NCBI RefSeq assembly: GCF_003576645.1
Contig: NC_044918.1
Span: forward strand, 26,666,316-26,730,315
Length of the DNA stretch: 64,000 bases
DNA from: Ipomoea triloba
Taxonomy: Eukaryota > Streptophyta > Magnoliopsida > Solanales > Convolvulaceae
Reading direction: 5' to 3'
Positions 10,723-21,962 of this stretch are shown here, one piece after another. The notes beneath the pieces were generated by a model. That model worked only from the letters and a program-made list of their open reading frames with translations, was not told where the DNA came from and did not search any database. Numbering within the stretch: the stretch's first letter is position 1; each line of letters starts with the position of its first letter. A program made the translations under genes and the position numbers.

Positions 10723-12689
10723 ATCCTCAATAGTAATGCAGTTACTTGCAGCTCAATTTATGAATATCTTCACGGGTTTTGGTGAAACATACCCCAACCC
10801 CTTACGTGTATGAACTTCCTGCTATTTTGAAATTCCTTTGCCACCAGCTTCCGGGATAAGCCTTCCCAACCTTTGTGGCTCTTTAGGATCTAACCAGAAT
10901 TAGCTAGGAGTTTATAAGCATTTGGATCAAAGCCCTCAGTGCGCCGCATGGGTAGTACTTGATTTGTCTTATCACTGCTTCTATCTTAAAGCGACTCTTC
11001 TGCGTGGGTTTTAAGCGTGTCAATCCTTGTAAGAGGAAAGACAAGTTCCTTGCTTGGTTGATGCTGCTCAACAACTTGTTTTCCCTTCCACTTTGGGTCA
11101 GGCGACACATCAACTTCACTTTCATTAATCTCTTCTGCAACAATTTGCTTCTTCATATAGAACTTCGCATCAGCAAAATAAGACTCAGCCTCAGTGAATG
11201 GGCTCTCATCACCAACGACCTTTTCCACTACTCCATTTTTCTTATACATCAAACATTGATGCCACGAAGATGGAATCACCCCATTCTCGTGTATCCATGG
11301 CCGTCCCAGTAGCAGGTTATAAGATGGTCTCGCATCTATAACATGACACAGTGTGCTTCAAATTAGCTTTCCAACTGTCAAATCAAGTCTAATGACACCC
11401 AATGCTCTTTGCCCCCCTTGATTAAATCCTTGAATCATCAGGCGACTTTGGGCAAGATCATCTACAGAGAACCCAAGATCTTTCAAAGCTCGAAGCGACA
11501 AGATGTTGACAGCTGGCCCTTGATCAATTAAAATCCTTTTAAGTTGCTTCTCACATGCATAGCCCTCAACGAACAATGGGCGATTATGAGGTATACCACC
11601 AAGTAACAAATCTTCATCGTTGAATGTAATCTTAGTAGAATAAGAAGTAGCCTTATACATTTGAACTTCCTCCCCCTTGTCTTCTACATGGGACGAGCAT
11701 TCTCCTACTTTAACTGGCGCCTCATTTGTGTTCAAACATGAACTAGACATGCATACTTTTTCCAAATCAAACCCCTTAGGCATGTATTGAGTCAGTGTTC
11801 GCGGTTTGTTAACATCCTTCTTCATTTTTAGCTTGTAGATAGGGCCTTTTGATGGATCCTTCTCAATCCATTTCTTTCCTACTTGCCTTGGCAATCTCAC
11901 AAGGTTGACCACCTTCTTATGCGTAATAGTCACCCAGTCACCCCTAGAGGTATCATCAATTTGTTGCAACTCTGGCTGAGCAGCATGCTTAACGACGAAC
12001 GGGAGTGGACGCTTTTGTTCTCCTTCTCTCCTTCTTCCAGAATCTTCCTCGAGAAGTGGAGCAAACCTTCCAACTGATACCGTAATTTGATTTGTACTTT
12101 CAGTAGCATTAGCAAGTTCTATCTTTCCATTTGGAGCTAACACCATGACTCTATCCTTGAAAACAAAGCACTTTTCAATAGGATGACTAATGAGGCGGTG
12201 ATACTTGCAATAATTAGGGTCTTCAACTCTATAAGCTTCCTCGGGACGCTTCATTTCTGGTAGCTCAATCAACTTTAATTTAAGAAGTTCATCAAACATA
12301 GGGGAGACATCGGACTCCAGGAATGGATACTGTTTCTCTTGTCTCTCCTCTATAGTCATCATCCTATTTCCACTTGGTGGACCATAAAATGGTCTTGGCT
12401 TGAGAGGTTCAACTACCCTAGAAAAAACTTTGATTGCTCCAGCCTTCACATTCATTGCTTCTCCTTTCTCTTGCTTTGGAAAGGGTTTGCTCCCTTTCTT
12501 AAAATCTTGCTTTCCATTGTCCTTCCAAGAGCCCGGTATGTTGAACGCATTCAACCGACCTCCGGCCGCGATATTCAGTTCCATGTCATGTGCTCGGCTA
12601 GATAGTTCCACGAATGTCTTAGGCTTAATCCCTTGCAAGATGTAATAGAGCTCAAAGCGCATTTCCTGAATACACATGTCAATGGCAGC
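10723..12689 (-). pseudogene. Ty3/gypsy gag C-terminus, protease and linker, decayed
   Basis: Read on the minus strand, the frame runs from the end of gag (AAIDMCIQEMRFELYYILQG, then HDMELNIAAGG) through a CCHC-less linker to a retropepsin-like domain. That domain has LIDQGPAVNILSLRALKDLG, where the catalytic motif is D-Q-G in place of the common D-S/T-G or D-G-G. Downstream is ARPSYNLLLGRPWIHE, the second conserved block of plant gypsy proteases, separated by one in-frame TAA at 11355-11357. A further stop at 10983-10985 and the TAA at 12690-12692 confirm that it is dead. The sequence continues into 1092-1487 beyond the nested LTR element. Confidence 0.85.
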
Positions 12690-14866
12690 ACGTTATGATA
12701 TCCTTTCTTGACAATTTAAGTATAAGCTTCTCCATCTTTCAATGTATTCAACGGAAGGCTCGCCTTTCCACTGATGGGTAGTGGTGAGTTCCACGAAGCT
12801 GACAGTTTTTGTTGTGCCATATAAACGATCCAGAAATTCACGCTCCATGTCATGCCAGTTGTCAATGCATCCTGGCTCAAGGTCAGTATACCAGTCAAAA
12901 GTTGTTCCTTTCAACGAGCGAACAATTTGCTTAACTAGGTAATAACCATACGTCTAGCCTCATTGCAAGTTTCCACGAAATGGGCAATGTGTTGCCTAGG
13001 ATTTCCCTTCCCATCAAACTGTTGGAATTTAGGCGGCTGATACCCAAGCGGCATCCTTAGCTCCTTGATCCTTTGAGTGTAAGGCTAGACGTGACCGCGG
13101 TTCGGTTCCTGTTCCGGTTCCGAACTGTCGGTTCATGGTTTTTGGTTTCCCTAAATCGGAACCGGAACCTTATATTAAGGTTCCGGTTCAGGTTTCTAGA
13201 ACCGGCGGTTCCAGTTCGAACCGCCGGTTCTAACTGGCATTTTTTATTTTTATTTTTATTTTTTGTAAATTTGTAGTATTAAATATTAATGTATTATGAC
13301 TATTATGATATTAATATTATCGCACAAATTTTTAAGTTATCTTATTTTTTAATTTTAACAAATAATAATGAGTCCATTACTATCATTTTCATTTTTCAAA
13401 TATCTTGTTGAGTTATTGACTTGTTGTAACTTGTAACATAATTGTGTATTTGTGTGGCCAAGTAGTGAAGTAGGCAAGTAGTAATTAGTAAGTATACAAC
13501 ATACANTGACTCTATCCTTGAAAACAAAGCACTTTTCAATAGGATGACTAATGAGGCGGTGATACTTGCAATAATTAGGGTCTTCAACTCTATAAGCTTC
13601 CTCGGGACGCTTCATTTCTGGTAGCTCAATCAACTTTAATTTAAGAAGTTCATCAAACATAGGGGAGACATCGGACTCCAGGAATGGATACTGTTTCTCT
13701 TGTCTCTCCTCTATAGTCATCATCCTATTTCCACTTGGTGGACCATAAAATGGTCTTGGCTTGAGAGGTTCAACTACCCTAGAAAAAACTTTGATTGCTC
13801 CAGCCTTCACATTCATTGCTTCTCCTTTCTCTTGCTTTGGAAAGGGTTTGCTCCCTTTCTTAAAATCTTGCTTTCCATTGTCCTTCCAAGAGCCCGGTAT
13901 GTTGAACGCATTCAACCGACCTCCGGCCGCGATATTCAGTTCCATGTCATGTGCTCGGCTAGATAGTTCCACGAATGTCTTAGGCTTAATCCCTTGCAAG
14001 ATGTAATAGAGCTCAAAGCGCATTTCCTGAATACACATGTCAATGGCAGCACGTTATGATATCCTTTCTTGACAATTTAAGTATAAGCTTCTCCATCTTT
14101 CAATGTATTCAACGGAAGGCTCGCCTTTCCACTGATGGGTAGTGGTGAGTTCCACGAAGCTGACAGTTTTTGTTGTGCCATATAAACGATCCAGAAATTC
14201 ACGCTCCATGTCATGCCAGTTGTCAATGCATCCTGGCTCAAGGTCAGTATACCAGTCAAAAGTTGTTCCTTTCAACGAGCGAACAATTTGCTTAACTAGG
14301 TAATAACCATACGTCTAGCCTCATTGCAAGTTTCCACGAAATGGGCAATGTGTTGCCTAGGATTTCCCTTCCCATCAAACTGTTGGAATTTAGGCGGCTG
14401 ATACCCAAGCGGCATCCTTAGCTCCTTGATCCTTTGAGTGTAAGGCTAGACGTGACCGCGGTTCGGTTCCTGTTCCGGTTCCGAACTGTCGGTTCATGGT
14501 TTTTGGTTTCCCTAAATCGGAACCGGAACCTTATATTAAGGTTCCGGTTCAGGTTTCTAGAACCGGCGGTTCCAGTTCGAACCGCCGGTTCTAACTGGCA
14601 TTTTTTATTTTTATTTTTATTTTTTGTAAATTTGTAGTATTAAATATTAATGTATTATGACTATTATGATATTAATATTATCGCACAAATTTTTAAGTTA
14701 TCTTATTTTTTAATTTTAACAAATAATAATGAGTCCATTACTATCATTTTCATTTTTCAAATATCTTGTTGAGTTATTGACTTGTTGTAACTTGTAACAT
14801 AATTGTGTATTTGTGTGGCCAAGTAGTGAAGTAGGCAAGTAGTAATTAGTAAGTATATGGCCAAGT
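12146..14866. repeat. Unmerged contig overlap around N13506
   Basis: 12146-13496 equals 13507-14857 (offset 1361, about 1.35 kb). The overlap carries gypsy gag sequence and the left end of the hAT element, including its target duplication. The final nine bases before N match the sequence that follows the echo at 14858 in the second copy. Confidence 0.9.
12690..13077 (-). pseudogene. Ty3/gypsy gag central domain, first assembled copy
   Basis: The minus strand encodes the gag core: PLGYQPPKFQQFDGKGNPRQ, then KGTTFDWYTDLEPGCIDNW, FLDRLYGTTKTVSFVELT and PSVEYIERWRSLYLNC. Its arrangement is that of a plant Ty3/gypsy gag. There is a one-base shift near 12955 (between the NEAR and YGYYLVKQ segments) and an in-frame TAA at 12690-12692. 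The same segment appears again at 14051-14438 because of the contig overlap at N13506; only one copy is real. Confidence 0.82.
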
Positions 14867-15014
14867 AGTGAAGTAGGCAAGTAGTAATTAGTAAGTATAC
14901 AACATACAATTGATATAAGCAAGTAGTAATTAGTAAGTATACAACATACAATTGATATAAGTTCAATAATTGTAGTAAGTATACAACATACAATTGATAT
15001 AAGTTCAATAATTG
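14816..15014. repeat. 42-bp staggered echo, site 3
   Basis: TGGCCAAGTAG occurs at 14816 and 14858, GCAAGTAGTAATT at 14877 and 14919, and TAGTAAGTATAC at 14931 and 14973. The period is exactly 42 bp. Both neighbouring contig ends (13460-13505 and 16404-16460) show this locus without echoes. Confidence 0.88.
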
Positions 15015-17841
15015 GATTTCATTTCAAATCAGTGAAAAGAATACATTACATTGGTTACAAAATTCAAATTTCATATATTATTGACTACTCAATTCTTAAA
15101 ATCTAGAATACATTGGTTATAATAATACATTGATTTTCTTTGAACTTTAATGTTAAACAAAAAAATAATAATAATAATTTGGGCTTGCACTTAATTTTAC
15201 CAAGATTAAGTTGCCTACGTATCTTATTGAAAGTTCAATAAGAATCAAAGCCTACGTAGTTCTTTTACCTTTTTTTAGGAATTAGGACTTTAGGAGTCGG
15301 TTTGTTCCCCTTCGGTTGCAGTAGTGGTTGCATCATTGAAAAAGAAATCGTTGATGATGCCTAACTTATCATTCTCTTCTCTAATTTTTGTCAATCCCCA
15401 ATCGGATGTGCAAACTTGAATTTCAATTGACTGTGGCGTCATTCTTGAAAGAGTCTCGTCCAACATGTTTCCACCTGCACTAAACTCCTGTTCAACTGCT
15501 ACTGTAGAAGCAAGAGTTCCAAAAATTTGTTTTGCAATAATAGATAAAATAGGAAAAAAAATTTCGTGGTCTTTCCACCACTGCAAAACATCAAGATTAT
15601 TATCATTATCTAAAAATACAAACTCAGTATTTAAATATATCTCCGCCTCGGATAATGCTGGAGATGATGAACTAGTCCCGCTCCCACTAGTCCGACGACT
15701 TTTACCTGCTCTAGCTAACAGGTTAAAGCCTCTACTTCATAGAGATGATTGTGAGCTTTGTGAAGTACTTCGAGAAGACGTACTAATATTCAACGACAGA
15801 CCATAAGCCTGTAAATATTCTTCACACAAACTATGAAATAAACTCGTTATTTCATTATGTATAGCATTAATATTAACATAGTTCGGATCATCAGGATCAT
15901 CTAATTCTAAACATTCATAATAAGTTTGTAAAAAAGTACTTAAACCATATAATTTACAACAAGGATCAAAACACATTGCAATTAAATAAATAATAGAAAT
16001 ATTTCAATAATAATCTAAAAACTTTGATCTAATGCATGCAATAGCATCACTCAAAATATCATCATCACGATATTCAAAAAGCTTACCAACAATATTTACA
16101 GCATAAATTAAAAATAAGTGTGTAGTAGGATAATACACACCGGACAAAGCCAAAGTGGCATCATTAAACTCTTTTAATAACTCACAAATCTTTGTGCAAG
16201 CATCCCAATGTTACATAAACAAATGAATATCACTGTTGTTTGCAAAAAAAGAACATAACAAATCTTTATAATATATAGTACTACTAAGCAAAGTATAGGT
16301 AGAATTCCAACGAGTTGGAACATCTCGAGGAAATTTTTTTGGAGGCATATTGTTTCTTTTGCAAAACCGACTAAACTCTTTTTGCGCATTGGGATGCTTC
16401 CANGTAGTAATTAGTAAGTATACAACATACAATTGATATAAGTTCAATAATTGGATTTCATTTCAAATCAGTGAAAAGAATACATTACATTGGTTACAAA
16501 ATTCAAATTTCATATATTATTGACTACTCAATTCTTAAAATCTAGAATACATTGGTTATAATAATACATTGATTTTCTTTGAACTTTAATGTTAAACAAA
16601 AAAATAATAATAATAATTTGGGCTTGCACTTAATTTTACCAAGATTAAGTTGCCTACGTATCTTATTGAAAGTTCAATAAGAATCAAAGCCTACGTAGTT
16701 CTTTTACCTTTTTTTAGGAATTAGGACTTTAGGAGTCGGTTTGTTCCCCTTCGGTTGCAGTAGTGGTTGCATCATTGAAAAAGAAATCGTTGATGATGCC
16801 TAACTTATCATTCTCTTCTCTAATTTTTGTCAATCCCCAATCGGATGTGCAAACTTGAATTTCAATTGACTGTGGCGTCATTCTTGAAAGAGTCTCGTCC
16901 AACATGTTTCCACCTGCACTAAACTCCTGTTCAACTGCTACTGTAGAAGCAAGAGTTCCAAAAATTTGTTTTGCAATAATAGATAAAATAGGAAAAAAAA
17001 TTTCGTGGTCTTTCCACCACTGCAAAACATCAAGATTATTATCATTATCTAAAAATACAAACTCAGTATTTAAATATATCTCCGCCTCGGATAATGCTGG
17101 AGATGATGAACTAGTCCCGCTCCCACTAGTCCGACGACTTTTACCTGCTCTAGCTAACAGGTTAAAGCCTCTACTTCATAGAGATGATTGTGAGCTTTGT
17201 GAAGTACTTCGAGAAGACGTACTAATATTCAACGACAGACCATAAGCCTGTAAATATTCTTCACACAAACTATGAAATAAACTCGTTATTTCATTATGTA
17301 TAGCATTAATATTAACATAGTTCGGATCATCAGGATCATCTAATTCTAAACATTCATAATAAGTTTGTAAAAAAGTACTTAAACCATATAATTTACAACA
17401 AGGATCAAAACACATTGCAATTAAATAAATAATAGAAATATTTCAATAATAATCTAAAAACTTTGATCTAATGCATGCAATAGCATCACTCAAAATATCA
17501 TCATCACGATATTCAAAAAGCTTACCAACAATATTTACAGCATAAATTAAAAATAAGTGTGTAGTAGGATAATACACACCGGACAAAGCCAAAGTGGCAT
17601 CATTAAACTCTTTTAATAACTCACAAATCTTTGTGCAAGCATCCCAATGTTACATAAACAAATGAATATCACTGTTGTTTGCAAAAAAAGAACATAACAA
17701 ATCTTTATAATATATAGTACTACTAAGCAAAGTATAGGTAGAATTCCAACGAGTTGGAACATCTCGAGGAAATTTTTTTGGAGGCATATTGTTTCTTTTG
17801 CAAAACCGACTAAACTCTTTTTGCGCATTGGGATGCTTCCA
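14973..17841. repeat. Unmerged contig overlap around N16403
   Basis: 14973-16402 equals 16412-17841 (offset 1439, about 1.43 kb) and covers the C-terminal half of the hAT transposase. The bridging piece 13507-16402 overlaps its neighbours on both sides and carries the only echo, as expected of a faulty gap-filling contig. Confidence 0.9.
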
Positions 17842-18537
17842 CAAATAAACAACAGCATCTCTAATAGGTTTAATACTACTACTAAGAGAAACTAAACCAG
17901 CTTGAACACATAGATTTAAAACATGACAAACACACCTTTGGTGAAAAAATTTACCTCCAAAATACGGTAGACATAATTCCTTAAGCGCAGGGATTGCAGC
18001 AGTATTGTTGGATGCATTATCAAAACCAATTGCAAAAATTTTGTTAGTAATTTTATATTCATCAAATATACTTTGTAACTTACTGTAAATATTATGTGCA
18101 CTATGTTGTTCATCAAAACACCGGAAGGCAAGGATTCTTTTTTGCAACCGCCATTCTTGATCTACCCAATGACAAGTAACGCCCAAATATGAATCTTCTC
18201 TCCAATGGTCGCTCCAAATGTCAGCACATATAGTAACACGCCCATTATGTGTTTCCAAGTAAGAAATCAATCTCTTTTTTTCATCTTTATATAATTTATA
18301 AAGATGACGCGTAGCCGTTGTACGCGGTAAATCACACATTTGTAGATTTAATGCACCCCTGCAAAATTCTTTAAAGCCAACTTTATGTCCAAAACTAAAC
18401 GATAAACCGTCAATAGCAATCATTTCAGCAAACTTGCGTCTAGTTTGCTCATCTGAGTAACGAAATAAGGCACTAGATTTAGTTGTATACCTCCCAATTT
18501 GTTGCTGTGTTTGTGTATTTACCTCTTTATCCGGATG

Positions 18538-18712
18538 TTTTGAAGTTATATGCTTCCGATACGTCCCGTAGCCACCGGATTTGGACCATTGGTACTCCTT
18601 GTCACAATAATTACCACCGGATTTGGACCATTGGTACTCCTTGTCACAATAATTACATTTAACTTTGGACCATTGGTACTCCTTGTCACAATAATTACAT
18701 TTAACTGTAATT
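18538..18712. repeat. 42-bp staggered echo, site 4
   Basis: TTGGACCATTGG occurs at 18581, 18623 and 18665, each copy extending further than the last. In the protein it triplicates the first half of the BED zinc finger, which should occur once. Confidence 0.85.
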
Positions 18713-18979
18713 CTTCCATCAGGGTGTTCAACTTTTTTCATGTGTACTCTGAAAAGATCGAATTTTTGTTTAGCAGCAGAAGGTTGAATTTCTTCGGGTT
18801 CCTCGTCCTCGTCCTCGTCTTGGCCCTGCGAAAAAGTAGCAGTGTTAGAATCAAAAGAAGAATGAAAGGGTTGGGAACCAAAAGAGGCATGTTGAGGTTA
18901 TTTATGGTCATTTGAGGGTTTGGATTCATGTCTTGGTAGTATGACTGTTGTTGTAAAAATTGGTGGTATTCATGTTCGC

Positions 18980-19110
18980 TCAGAAATCCATGAACCGAAT
19001 GCCGGGGAGGTTCAAAAAAAGGCGCTTCACTTGGAAATCCATGAACCGAATGCCGGGGAGGTTCAAAAAAAGGCGCTTCACTTGGAAATCCATGAACCGA
19101 ATGCCGTGGA
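18980..19110. repeat. 51-bp tandem repeat in the hAT N-terminus
   Basis: Nearly three copies of a 51-bp unit encode a 17-residue EPPRHSVHGF module. The third copy has a substitution (GCCGTGG for GCCGGGG), so unlike the 42-bp echoes this could be a genuine tandem array. Confidence 0.6.
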
Positions 19111-19680
19111 GGTTCTACAACAGGAGATTTGCCACGATTTCCACGACTACCACTAGCTTGGCCTTCGTAGGAAAAGGATGCTCTACTCGAACTATCCATT
19201 TAGCACTTGAAAGTATAAAAACTTAAATATGTAGAGTGTAGAGATATAAAAAATGTAGAGAAAATTGTAGACAAGAGAGTAATCAAAGTATTGAGAGGGT
19301 GAGAGAGTTGGAGAGTAAGATATTGAAAGAATGAAAGTTGCGTAAAAAAAATTGTAGTTGTAGACTTGTAGGTAAGAGAGTAATCAGAGTATTGAGAGAG
19401 TGAGAGAGTTAAATATTGAAAGTTGTGTAAAAAAATATTTTTGAAGTCACTAATTTATAGAAGATAGAAGACTTATCAGTTGAAGTCTTGAAGGAGTTGA
19501 AGTCTCACTTGAAGGAGTTGAAGCCTTGAATGCCTGATGAAGTGATGAAGATTGAAGAGTACACAAAAAAAATCCATTCTTACATTCTAACAAAAAAAAT
19601 CCGTTCTTACAAATACAACGATTATATTTTTAAAACATTTCCGAAATTTTTGGATTCAAAGCCTAAATTTTCGGAAGTTT

Positions 19681-19808
19681 TTGGCTCCCTTTGTGCAGAT
19701 ATACCTCCAAAGCTACAAAGGGAGCCAATAATTTTAATGAAGTGCCAGAGATTCTCTGGCACTTCAAAATTTGCACGTTACTAAAGCATTAAAGGAAGCC
19801 AAACACCT

Positions 19809-19862
<54 letters not shown>

Positions 19863-19975
19863 TGAAAGACAAAACTCAAGTGAGTCTTTGAAAGACTCAC
19901 TTGAGTATTTGTACTGGCTACTGCCGACTGGCAGTAGCCCAGTAGGCCACACCAGGCGTGGCCTGGTGTGGCCTA
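19681..19975. repeat. Array of five perfect hairpins in the hAT subterminal region
   Basis: Five different perfect inverted repeats follow one another. TTGGCTCCCTTTGT pairs 19681-19694 with 19715-19728. GAAGTGCCAGAGA lies at 19739-19765. ACTCAAGTGAGTCTTT lies at 19874-19906. CTACTGCC pairs 19918-19925 with 19930-19937. TAGGCCACACCAGGC pairs 19943-19957 with 19961-19975. A poly(A) run of about 49 bases (19811-19859) separates the second and third. The left end has two more at 14520-14550 and 14559-14592. Confidence 0.85.
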
Positions 19976-20121
19976 TATATTTTAAAATTTTTTATTTTAT
20001 TTTTTTACAGTTCTAGAACCAGCGGTTCCGGTTCCAGATTCACCGGAACCGTAGTTCCGGTTCCGGTTCCGGTTTCTACAGTACCGGTTCGAACCGAACC
20101 GTGGTCATCCCTATGTAAGGC

Positions 20122-20903
20122 TTGGTATATGTGTAAGAACGTTGTCCCACCTCAAGCTTTCCTTTGATGGCATCCATGATGTTGTCATTCAGTTGCTCAA
20201 CGGGTATCATGCCCCTAGAGATCGGAACGCTCTTTTCAGCAAGTGGGCGAGATACATTTTCTTCTATCCCTACATCATTGGGCCTACAGTCATGCATTGG
20301 TGATTCTTCATCAACTTCATCTTCTTGAGTTTGGGGCTGTTTCCCAGAAGCTCGACTTGTTTCTCCATTTCTGCCGCTTTCAACCTTTTCACTGAGATCA
20401 TTGAGCTTCCTTTCTTGACTGTGAAGAAACACACTCATTGCCTCGAGAGTTTTGGTGATATTTGCTAGTTGCTCCTCTGTTGAAGCTGCGTTCGTTGTTA
20501 TAGCAGGCATGACGGTGTAGACATGAGTCCCTTCCGATGATGGTTTCCATATAGGAGATGAGCTTCCACTGCTAGTAATTCCTTTTGAGGGAATAGGGGA
20601 AGGACTTTCGCTTCGAGTAGCTTCATTTGAGGGAGTAGGACTCTTGCCACCAACGGTCTCTGTTGTTGAGGATGAACTCCTATCATATGTAGCTTTCTTT
20701 GAGCTGGTGGAGGCGCCTCCAAGCCTTCGGACGACGTTGCGAGCAATGTTTTGGGTCTCGACCAACTCCACCCCTAGGTCCCTCACTCGACTCCGAGTCA
20801 GGGCACCTTGCACCTCGCGCCTGTCAGAGCCGGCCATAGAAGATGGCTTAGAGCCGGTAGCTTGAGCGTAAGTCTTTTTGGAGAATGGATTTCTTGATGC
20901 CAT
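20122..20903 (-). pseudogene. Ty3/gypsy gag N-terminal region
   Basis: The minus-strand frame begins MASRNPFSKKTYAQAT at 20903 and runs about 260 codons of low-complexity Ser/Pro-rich sequence and a coiled-coil-like segment (KTLEAMSVFLHSQERKLNDL). It ends with SYTYTKPY at the hAT insertion point and is continued by the gag core at 14438 (or its copy at 13077). The start is supported by the leader TTTTGGCACGCCTAGTGGGA just upstream, a conserved 5' region of such elements. This is the 5' end of the same gypsy element whose other parts lie at 10723-13077 and 1092-1487. Confidence 0.82.
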
Positions 20904-21962
20904 TTGGATACTTGTGAAGAGATGAGAGGTAGAGATGTCCCACTAGGCGTGCCAAAATCTGTGAACAAGAAAAAGTGAACAAAGAAATATATTTGAATTT
21001 CAAATGCGCGGGTACAAGATCTCTATCAAGAAAATCCTCTGATTCTTCACTTGCTTTACTTGATTTGAAATTTTGACTGAAGGGCCTCTGGAATGCGGCT
21101 TTGTGCTTCAAAGAAGGGTTTCGTTGCTTGATCTTCGTTGAAGGGCTTCCGGACTCAAATTGGCTTGATCTTCAGTCCACTTGATTTAGCTTTAGCACTT
21201 GAATAGTTGATCTTCAGTCAACTTTAGCTTGCTTGATCATCAATTCACTTAGCTTGATTTCTTGGATATTTGATCTTTAATCTTCTCTAGCTTGACTTGA
21301 TTTCTTCAATCCAGAGCTTCTCTAGGTTCTTCAATTCTTCAGGTGTGTTTTGGAATGTGAAATGAGGGCTCTATTTATAGTGGAAGGAGTAACCACTATT
21401 CCTCAACAAACTCCCTAAATAATTAATTAATTAAATTAATTAATTATCTAAGGAAATGAACCTTGCCAAAATCAAGTCTAAGTTCAAAATTCTATCATTT
21501 AATTCAAATTCAAATTAAATTATAATTATCAAATTCAAATATAATAAAACTATATTTAAATTATAATAATAATTATAATTAAAAGTCAAATATAAATTGG
21601 GTTTGGATCAATTAATTAATTTAATAATCCAAGATCAAATCTAATTGGACCAATCAAATCAAATTAATTTAATTGCCACAACCAACTTAATTAAATCGGT
21701 CCAATAATCAACCTCAAAATTAAGTTTATTCATAATTTTGTCGGTCCATTTTCCAGGTTTAAATTTTCTATGTCTACAAAGGGCTATGGGAAAAGTGTTC
21801 CCACCAATGATCGGTAAGATCAATAGAGGTCCTTGAACCGTGACTAAATCCAACCTCCTGATTGGTGAAACCCGTTCCCCAAATCGGTAAAATTCGACCA
21901 CTCAATCGTAACGCAAATCCGATCCATCGATCGGTAAGGTTCGGACGACCCTTATAGTCCAA
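20904..21962 (-). repeat. Leader and probable 5' LTR of the minus-strand gypsy element
   Basis: Reading the minus strand, a CTATAAATAG box near 21375 marks a promoter. Downstream of it lies about 0.4 kb of transcribed LTR sequence, ending near 20958 before the TTTTGGCACGCC leader. The upstream part is AT-rich. The outer boundary near 21962 is a guess from a TGG..CA pair; no partner LTR is visible in the window, so no target duplication can be checked. Confidence 0.45.

Larger units (their letters stand above)
15290..19199 (-). pseudogene. hAT transposase with BED zinc finger, decayed
   Basis: The minus-strand ATG at 19199 (MDSSSRASFS) starts a disordered N-terminus with three 17-residue EPPRHSVHGF modules. 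A frameshift near 18870 follows, then an acidic EDEDEEPEE stretch. A BED zinc finger (CNYCDKEYQW, then HITSKHP) starts near 18700. The RNase H-like core shows ICADIWSDHW (first Asp), IGFDNASNN (second Asp), CVCHVLNLCVQ and PTRWNSTYTLL. The C-terminal hATC dimerisation domain (TVAVEQEFSAGGNMLDETLS) is present twice, at 15290-15586 and 16729-17025, only because of the overlap at N16403. In-frame stops (for example after SDIHLFM at 17650 and near 17440) make it non-functional as assembled. The tripled CNYCDKEYQW in the zinc finger is the 42-bp echo. Confidence 0.88.
14447..20113 (-). mobile_element. hAT-superfamily transposon
   Basis: The element starts TAGACGTGACCGCGGTTCGG at 14447. It ends at 20113 with the inverted counterpart, whose reverse complement is TAGGGATGACCACGGTTCGG. 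The 8-bp target duplication TGTAAGGC is at 14439-14446 and 20114-20121; an artefactual first copy of the left end is at 13078-13505. Eight bases is the hAT hallmark. It interrupts gypsy gag between the YTYTKPY and RIKELRMPLG segments. After subtracting the contig overlap at N16403 and the echo, the element is about 4.1 kb. Subterminal regions are rich in CCGGTTCC words and perfect hairpins. Confidence 0.93.

Noticed and set aside
12146..17841. Tandem duplications of gypsy gag and hAT transposase segments
   Set aside because: Each pair shows no visible divergence, has a constant offset and stops at an N; they are contig overlaps, not biology.
18538..18712. A BED zinc finger with three CNYCDKEYQW repeats as a novel multi-finger protein
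   Set aside because: The repeat is a 42-bp staggered echo shared in period with unrelated loci, so it is most likely an assembly artefact.
19764..19952. ORFs with poly-Phe or poly-Lys runs
   Set aside because: They are translations of the 49-base poly(A/T) tract in the hAT subterminal region.
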